From Actinophytocola sp963825445 (GTDB lineage Bacteria > Actinomycetota > Actinomycetes > Mycobacteriales > Pseudonocardiaceae): a stretch of 64,000 nucleotides of DNA. The notes beneath the pieces were generated by a model. That model did no database searches, was not told the origin of the DNA, and was given only the letters and a program-made list of their open reading frames with translations. Below, one piece after another: positions 59,302-64,000 of this stretch. Position 1 is the first letter of the stretch. Every line of letters begins with the position of its first letter. The stretch is taken from positions 1 through 64,000 of the forward strand of contig CAWGTM010000001.1 of the NCBI GenBank assembly GCA_963825445.1, written 5' to 3'. The position numbers and the translations under genes were made by a program.

Positions 59302-59808
59302 ATGAACACCGTGCCCGATCGGATCAGCTGGGCGGTCTCCGTGGTCGATCCCGGCCCGGCCGACCGGCTGCTGGAGTTCGGCTGCGGCCCCGGGGTGGCG
59401 GCCGAACTGATCTGTGCCCGCCTCGATCAGGGCATGCTGCTGGCCGTCGACCGGTCCGCCGTGGCGGTCGACCGAACCCGGCGCCGCAACGCCGACCACG
59501 TCCGGGCCGGTCGCCTGGAGGTACGCGAGTGCGCCCTCACCGACCTGCGATTACCGGCCGGCAGCCTCGACCATGCCTTCGGGGTCAACGTGAACGTGTT
59601 CTGGACCGGCTCCGCCTCGGGGGAGCTGGCGGTGCTGCACGCGGCTTTGCGCCCGGGTGGGCGGCTGTCCGTGCTGTACGGCGCCGGTCCCACGGGGCCC
59701 GACCGGGTCACGGCCGTGGTGGCCGACCACTTACGGACCAGTGGCTTCGCCGATATCGAGATTCTGCGTTCCGCGCGCGGAACAGGAATAGTGGGGACAG
59801 TACGATGA
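59302..59808 (+). CDS. Class I SAM-dependent methyltransferase (short)
   Basis: The 168-residue product has motif I LLEFGCGPGVAAELICARL, motif II VDRSAVAVDRTRRRNADHVRAGRLEVRECALTDLRLPAGSLDHAFGVNVN, and LHAALRPGGRLSVLYGAG. It has no C-terminal extension, so it is among the smaller small-molecule methyltransferases. The substrate is unknown. It ends with a clear hairpin terminator. Confidence 0.85.
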   Translation: MNTVPDRISWAVSVVDPGPADRLLEFGCGPGVAAELICARLDQGMLLAVDRSAVAVDRTRRRNADHVRAGRLEVRECALTDLRLPAGSLDHAFGVNVNVFWTGSASGELAVLHAALRPGGRLSVLYGAGPTGPDRVTAVVADHLRTSGFADIEILRSARGTGIVGTVR

Positions 59809-59829
59809 ATGTGTCGAGCGCATTGTTGC

Positions 59830-59857
59830 GGGCGCCCGAAAAGCCGGGCGCCCTTTT
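59830..59857 (+). terminator. Rho-independent terminator after the methyltransferase
   Basis: GGGCGCCCG (59830-59838) pairs with CGGGCGCCC (59845-59853) around a six-base loop and is followed by TTTT. Confidence 0.85.
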
Positions 59858-59870
59858 CGCAACCGGTTGG

Positions 59871-59910
59871 CTCAGTGTTGATTCAGTGTTGACTCAGTGT
59901 TGACTCAGTG
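59871..59910. repeat. 11-bp tandem repeat, 3.6 copies
   Basis: CTCAGTGTTGA at 59871, TTCAGTGTTGA at 59882, CTCAGTGTTGA at 59893 and a partial CTCAGTG at 59904 make an exact 11-bp period, one helical turn each. The array touches the stop codon of the micropeptide on the other strand. Confidence 0.85.
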
Positions 59911-59967
59911 ACAGTGCCACCAGCCCCAACAGAGTGACAGTCCGACGCACAATCCGATGGTGAGCAT
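59905..59967 (-). CDS. Candidate 20-residue Trp/Cys/His-rich micropeptide
   Basis: ATG 59967 on the minus strand is preceded by AAGGAGG with a 5-base gap and encodes MLTIGLCVGLSLCWGWWHCH, then TGA. The N-terminal 13 residues are hydrophobic; the end is WGWWHCH. The strong ribosome-binding site in an otherwise empty gap is the main evidence. It could be a small membrane peptide, a metal-binding peptide or a leader; no function is known. The rest of 59,968-60,261 holds nothing else I recognise. Confidence 0.45.
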   Translation of the reverse strand: MLTIGLCVGLSLCWGWWHCH

Positions 59968-60261
59968 GCGGGCCTCCTTGCCTACTGCCGTTGTTTTCGC
60001 TGCTGCGAAAGCAATATCAACATAGCGTTGGAGGAATTGAGTTGTCGCTCCCCGGTCAGGTTAGAGAATTGTCGCACCCCGTGAACAAGCCCGAACGATT
60101 ACACGTGAATGGCCTAGTGGGAGGTCTCGTTCAGGTGGATTCCGGCGGCTCCGGCCGCTGACGCGCGCCGTGACGGTACAGCCACGGCACAGGATCCGGC
60201 CGGCATCTTGCCCGGTTCGGCGCGGGTCTGTTTGTCTGGCAGGGGATCTTCGGAGGTGACC

Positions 60262-61014
60262 ATGCGACGTGCGGCGACCCTGCTGGCCTCGCTCGTGTTC
60301 GGCCTGACCCTGTTAACCCCTACCGTGACCGCCGCGGCGGCGACCCAGGTGAAGGTGTTGCAGCTCAACATCTGTCACAGCGGCGTCGCCGGCTGCTTCA
60401 CGGGCGACCGCGTGATGACGAAGGCGATCTCGGTGATCACGTCCACCAGACCGCAGGTGCTGTCGGTGAACGAGGCGTGCTCGGGCGACGTGACCCGGCT
60501 GCAGGCGGCCATGGGTCCGTCGAAGGCGTTGTTCGTGGCCGCCGGCCGACCCGACGGTTCGGCCGTGACCTGCAACAACGGCCAGCAGTACGGCAACATC
60601 GTGATGGTGGCCGACCCGCTGGGCGGTACCGGCACGGCGAAAGGTCTGTACACCGCGCAGGACACGAGCAGTGAGCGGCGGGCGTGGGCGTGCATCCGCG
60701 CCGGGCAGGTGAACGCGTGCACCACGCACCTGTCGGCATACAGCGGCAGCACAGCGTTGGCACAGTGCAAGGAACTCATGGCGTTCGTCACCGGCTTCCC
60801 GGGCCCGACCGTGGTGTCGGGCGACATGAACCTGCGCTACCAGGGCAGTCCGAACGTGCAGGACTGCAACCCGAGCGGCTACTACCGCAAGGGCGACGGC
60901 GCGCTGCAACACGTGTTCGCGCCCACCAGCCTGGCGTTCGTGAGCAGCCAGAAGATCAGCATGTCGGGCACCACGGATCACCCCGCCTGGGTGGTGGTGA
61001 CCAGCAAGAACTGA
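60262..61014 (+). CDS. Secreted endonuclease/exonuclease/phosphatase-superfamily protein
   Basis: The 250-residue protein has a signal peptide (RRAATLLASLVFGLTLLTPTVTAAAAT) and an EEP (DNase I-like) fold. The hallmarks are VKVLQLNICHSG (metal Asn), VLSVNEACSGDV (Glu), ACTTHLSAY (His), VVSGDMNLRYQ (D-x-N) and TTDHPAWVVV (final D-H). All core catalytic residues are present. Six or more Cys suggest disulfides. It may act on nucleic acids or phospho-esters outside the cell. ATG 60262 has GGAGG 5 bases upstream. Confidence 0.88.
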   Translation: MRRAATLLASLVFGLTLLTPTVTAAAATQVKVLQLNICHSGVAGCFTGDRVMTKAISVITSTRPQVLSVNEACSGDVTRLQAAMGPSKALFVAAGRPDGSAVTCNNGQQYGNIVMVADPLGGTGTAKGLYTAQDTSSERRAWACIRAGQVNACTTHLSAYSGSTALAQCKELMAFVTGFPGPTVVSGDMNLRYQGSPNVQDCNPSGYYRKGDGALQHVFAPTSLAFVSSQKISMSGTTDHPAWVVVTSKN

Positions 61015-61033
61015 TTCTTGTCGGTGCCGTATG

Positions 61034-61047
61034 CGAACATATGTTCG
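61034..61047. promoter_or_regulatory. LexA SOS box overlapping the dinB start
   Basis: CGAACATATGTTCG is a perfect 14-bp palindrome and fits the actinobacterial SOS box (CGAAC-N4-GTTCG). It contains the ATG at 61041, so LexA binding would block transcription and the very start of the gene. Confidence 0.85.
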
Positions 61048-62234
61048 TGACAGCGGCGACCATCCTCCATGCCGACCTCGACGCGTTCTACGCCTCGGTC
61101 GAGCAGCGCGACGACCCGACGCTGCGCGGCCGCCCGGTGATCGTGGGCGGCGGCGTGGTGTTGGCGTGCAGCTACGAGGCCAAGCGCCTGGGCGTGCGCA
61201 CGGCCATGGGCGGCGGGCGGGCATTACGGCTGTGTCCGCAGGCGGTGGTCGTGCCGCCCCGGATGTCGGCGTACTCGGCGGCCAGCAAGGCGGTGTTCGA
61301 GGTCTTCCGCAACACCACGCCGCTGGTGGAGGGCATCTCGATCGACGAGGCGTTCCTCGATGTGGGAGGCCTGCGCAAGATCGCGGGCTCTCCCATGGAG
61401 ATCGCGGAACGCCTCCGCGCCACGGTCCTGGCGGAGGTAGGCCTCCCGATCACCGTGGGGGTGGCCCGCACGAAGTTCCTGGCAAAGGTGGCGAGCGGCG
61501 TGGCGAAACCGGACGGCCTGCTGCTGGTCCCGCCGGAGGGCGAACTGGAGTTCCTGCACCCGCTGCCGGTGGAACGATTGTGGGGCGTGGGCAAGGTGAC
61601 GGCGGCCAAGCTGCACGACCGCGGCATCCTCACGGTGGGTCAGGTGGCCAAACTGGCCGAGACCTCACTGGTGGCGATGCTGGGCAAAGCGTCGGGCCGC
61701 CACCTCCACGCCCTGGCCCACAACCACGACCCCCGCCCGGTCCGCGTAGGCAGACGCCGGGGATCCATCGGCTCACAACGAGCCCTGGGCCGAACCCCAC
61801 GCACCCACACCGACCTGGAAGCGATGCTGGCAGCGCTGATCGACCGCACCGCCCGCCGCCTACGCACGGCCAAGCGTTGCTGCAGAACGGTGGTGCTACG
61901 CCTACGCTTCGCCGACTTCACGAGAGCCACCCGCTCCCACACCCTGCCCCAACCCACAGCGGACACGGCCGAACTCCTCACCGCGGCCCGTCAACTGCTG
62001 ACCACAGCCATGCCCACCATCGAACAACGCGGCATCACCCTGATCGGCATCTCCCTGGCCAACCTGAACAACGAGGACGCCATCCAACTGATGCTCCCCT
62101 TCGACGAACGAGAACCAGGAGGCCTGGACAAAGCCCTGGACACCCTCCGCCACCGCTACGGCACAAAATCCATCACCAGAGCCAACCTCCTATCCCGCGA
62201 CGACGACCTATCAGTCCCCCTACTCCCAGACTGA
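61041..62234 (+). CDS. dinB: DNA polymerase IV (DinB, Y-family)
   Basis: The 397-residue translesion polymerase has the palm motif TILHADLDAFYASVEQRDDP (catalytic Asp), CSYEAKRLGVRTAMGGGRALRLCP, the second acidic site EGISIDEAFLDVGG, and helix-hairpin-helix LWGVGKVTAAKLHDRGILTVGQVAKL. The little-finger domain includes GRTPRTHTDLEAMLAALIDRTARRLRTAKRCCRTVVLRLRFADF. A C-terminal LMLPFDE-type motif (QLMLPFDE) matches a beta-clamp-binding peptide. ATG 61041 lies in the SOS box; GTG 61047 in frame could instead be used, giving a leaderless or near-leaderless mRNA. Confidence 0.93.
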   Translation: MFVTAATILHADLDAFYASVEQRDDPTLRGRPVIVGGGVVLACSYEAKRLGVRTAMGGGRALRLCPQAVVVPPRMSAYSAASKAVFEVFRNTTPLVEGISIDEAFLDVGGLRKIAGSPMEIAERLRATVLAEVGLPITVGVARTKFLAKVASGVAKPDGLLLVPPEGELEFLHPLPVERLWGVGKVTAAKLHDRGILTVGQVAKLAETSLVAMLGKASGRHLHALAHNHDPRPVRVGRRRGSIGSQRALGRTPRTHTDLEAMLAALIDRTARRLRTAKRCCRTVVLRLRFADFTRATRSHTLPQPTADTAELLTAARQLLTTAMPTIEQRGITLIGISLANLNNEDAIQLMLPFDEREPGGLDKALDTLRHRYGTKSITRANLLSRDDDLSVPLLPD

Positions 62235-62294
62235 CAACCACAACCCCCCGCACAATTACCACCCGCGCGCCCGGCAGGGTGCGAGGTGCGCCAA

Positions 62295-62382
62295 ATGCTG
62301 AGTCCGCCACTCACGCACGCCGAGTCGGCCACTGGCGCACGCCGAGTTCACCACTCCGGTATGTCGGTTCGGCCACTGGCGC
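62295..62382. repeat. Four tandem 22-bp repeats
   Basis: Units begin at 62295, 62317, 62339 and 62361, each exactly 22 bp, of type ACGCCGAGTCGGCCACTGGC plus GC. Identity between units is about 60-80%. They stand directly before the truncated FAD monooxygenase gene. Confidence 0.85.
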
Positions 62383-62395
62383 ACCCCGTGTCGGG

Positions 62396-63383
62396 ATGAG
62401 GATCAGCAGCGGCTCCGGCCGCAAGCTCGGCGAACTGCCCTACGGCACCGGCCTGTCGGACGGCCTGGTGAGCCGCACCGTCAAACGCGCCGACCTGTAC
62501 CGCGCGCTCCGCGACGAAGCCCGCGAAGCAGGCGCGCGCTTCGAGTTCGGCAAGCGACTGAAGACGGCCGAGACCACCCGTCACGGAGTACGAGCGGAGT
62601 TCGCCGACGGCACCTCGACCACGGGCGACCTGCTGATCGGCGCGGACGGGCTGCGCTCGCGCACCCGCGAACTCATCGACCCGGACGCCGCGGGCGCGCT
62701 ACGCCGGGATGCTCAACACGGGCGGCTACGCGCGCGGCCTCCCGTCGGTCGGTGAGCCGGGCGTCATGCACGCGATCTTCGGCAGGCGCTGCTTCTTCGG
62801 CCACACCTCACATCCGAACGGCGAGGTGTGGTGGGTGGCGAACCCCGCGAGCGCCATCGAACCCGCCCCGGCCGAGCTGGCCGCGATCACCCCGCGGGAG
62901 TGGCGGGCCCGGCTGACCGACGAGTTCCGGCACGATCGCGGACCGGCCGTGGACATCATCGCGGCCACCGACCAGATCTTCGCCGGCTGGAACACCTACG
63001 ACATCCCCACGGTGCCGAGGTGGTACCGCGACCACATGATCATCATCGGGGACGCCGCGCACGCCACCGCCCCGTCGATCGGGCAGGGCGCGGCCATGGC
63101 CATCGAGGACGCGGTCGTGCTGGCGACATGCCTGCGGGACGCCATCGACCCGACGGCCGCTTTCGCCACGTACGAACGGTTGCGCCGCGCGCGGGTGGAG
63201 CGCGTGGTCGAGCAGGGCAGGCGCACCGGCGGGTGGAAGGCACTTGGCCCCGTCGCCCGACTGCCGCGCGACCTGATCATGCGTCTCGCCATGAAACGCA
63301 TGGCCCGCGCCGGCAACGACCCGAGCCGGTGGATCTACGAACACCACCTCGACGGGGACGAACCGGCACACATCGGCGCGTGA
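62396..63383 (+). pseudogene. FAD-dependent monooxygenase, N-terminally truncated and frameshifted
   Basis: The sequence from RISSGSGRKLGELPYGTGLSDGLVSRTVKRADLYRALRDEA to DLLIGADGLRSRTRELIDPDAAG matches the middle of p-hydroxybenzoate hydroxylase-like monooxygenases (DG motif). After a one-base shift near 62,700 it continues YAGMLNTGGYARGLP and holds the third FAD motif MIIIGDAAHATAPSIGQGAAMAIEDAVVLATCL. The first ~85 residues, including the GxGxxG FAD loop, are missing and the space is occupied by 22-bp repeats. It is therefore most likely dead. A sequence error could explain the shift but not the missing N-terminus. Confidence 0.8.
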
Positions 63384-63460
63384 GGATCGCTCGTCGGGCG
63401 TGGAGATCAGTTGTGGTGTTTGCTTGTTCCCAGACGTGTCTTTCTGGGAGGTGACTGGCG

Positions 63461-64000
63461 TTGCAGGTACTGGCTGACGCGAACTTGCGGCTGGATGCCA
63501 ACGCGGTGGACTACATACTGCTGGCGCTCTACTTCGTGCTCGTGCTGGGCATCGGGTACATGGCCAGAAAGCATGTCTCCAGCAGCATCGACTTCTTCCT
63601 CTCCGGCCGTTCGCTGCCGGCGTGGGTGACGGGTCTGGCGTTCATCTCCGCGAACCTCGGCGCCATCGAGGTCATGGGCATGTCCGCCAACGGCGCCGAG
63701 TACGGCATGCCGACCGCCCACTACTTCTGGATCGGCGCCGTTCCCGCGATGCTGTTCCTCGGCATCGTGATGATGCCCTTCTACTACGGCTCGAAAGTGC
63801 GCAGCGTCCCGGAGTTCATGCGCCGCCGCTTCGGCAACGGCGCCCACCTGGTCAACGGCGTCAGCTTCGCCACCGCCCAGGTCCTGATCGCGGGCGCCAA
63901 CCTGTTCCTGCTGGCGAGCGTGGTGAACCTCCTGCTCGGCTGGCCCATCTGGGTGTCGGTGATCGTGGCGGCCGCCATCGTGCTGAGCTACACGGCACTC
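63461..64000 (+). CDS. Sodium:solute symporter (3'-partial)
   Basis: The first 180 residues of an SSS-family transporter: VDYILLALYFVLVLGIGYMARKHVSSSIDFFLSGRSLPAWVTGLAFISANLGAIEVMGMSANGAEYGMPTAHYFWIGAVPAMLFLGIVMMPFYYGSKVRSVPEFMRRRFG. The pattern FLSGRSLPAWxxGLAFISANLGAIExMGMSANGA is typical of SglT-like sugar symporters. TTG 63461 has GGGAGG 8-9 bases upstream. The gene runs off the window. No regulon operator is visible before it. Confidence 0.88.
   Translation, partial: MQVLADANLRLDANAVDYILLALYFVLVLGIGYMARKHVSSSIDFFLSGRSLPAWVTGLAFISANLGAIEVMGMSANGAEYGMPTAHYFWIGAVPAMLFLGIVMMPFYYGSKVRSVPEFMRRRFGNGAHLVNGVSFATAQVLIAGANLFLLASVVNLLLGWPIWVSVIVAAAIVLSYTAL

Noticed and set aside
62295..62382. CRISPR array
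   Set aside because: Units are contiguous 22-bp tandem repeats with no unique spacers, and no cas genes are near. The same holds for the arrays at 26,187 and 34,854.
1..64000. tRNA, rRNA, insertion sequences or prophage genes
   Set aside because: I looked for transposase and integrase motifs and for tRNA-like ends and saw none that I can support by eye.

Overview
This window is two unrelated genomes joined at about position 24,370. Bases 1 to ~24,370 look like an alphaproteobacterium of the Rhizobiales, perhaps Beijerinckiaceae or Methylocystaceae. They carry fliI, gyrB, rppH, a DUF1476 gene, xseB, yacG, maf, infA, pssA-psd, an Atm1-type exporter, mucR, a glycosyltransferase block, a DUF2336 gene, ecsC, murU and a tsaE-amgK fusion. 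Bases ~24,371 to 64,000 look like a high-GC actinomycete, probably Pseudonocardiaceae (Lentzea/Saccharothrix/Actinosynnema type). Support includes IdeR-type and LexA-type boxes, many GTG starts, tightly overlapped GC-rich genes and a Clp-N/RHH protein. The join cuts a sensor kinase on the left and a flavoprotein N-terminus on the right, so it is best read as a chimeric contig and not as transfer.

Left part. Most long genes are broken by apparent one-base indels (fliI, gyrB, the deacetylase, maf, pssA, psd, the ABC exporter, the CitE-like lyase, maoC, murU, tsaE-amgK, the kinase). Conserved motifs continue from one frame to the next, which points to uncorrected sequencing error. Gene spans here are therefore composites of several frames.

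Right part, 24.4-39.8 kb. This is an undescribed-looking catabolic locus: IlvD/Edd sugar-acid dehydratase, Zn alcohol dehydrogenase, an atypical PIG-L protein, a Gfo/Idh/MocA oxidoreductase, an alpha/alpha-toroid protein, a class III aminotransferase, a secreted CBM plus beta-propeller protein, a ceramidase-like hydrolase and an SDR. Six copies of a 15-bp palindrome (consensus TGRAATNMCGTTYCA, IclR-like) lie at the starts of its transcription units and define one regulon. No matching regulator gene is in the window.

Right part, 37.5-50.0 kb. A second carbohydrate module contains GH35, a Dpp/Opp-type importer (binding protein, two permeases, one fused double ATPase), GH13, GH39 and a LacI regulator. 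Copies of a second operator (TGTAAGCGCATMCA) sit between GH35 and the importer, before GH39 and before lacI.

Right part, 50-64 kb. It holds a heterodimeric ABC exporter with one intact and one fully degenerate ATP site and an iron box in front. It then has an imine reductase divergent from a MerR regulator, an RHH/Clp-N protein, a two-component system with a PepSY gene sharing a 17-bp operator, a GNAT, a methyltransferase, a 20-residue Trp/Cys/His-rich micropeptide candidate, a secreted EEP-family protein, dinB under a perfect SOS box, a decapitated FAD monooxygenase pseudogene and the start of a sodium:solute symporter. Intergenic arrays with a 21-22 bp period recur through this half.
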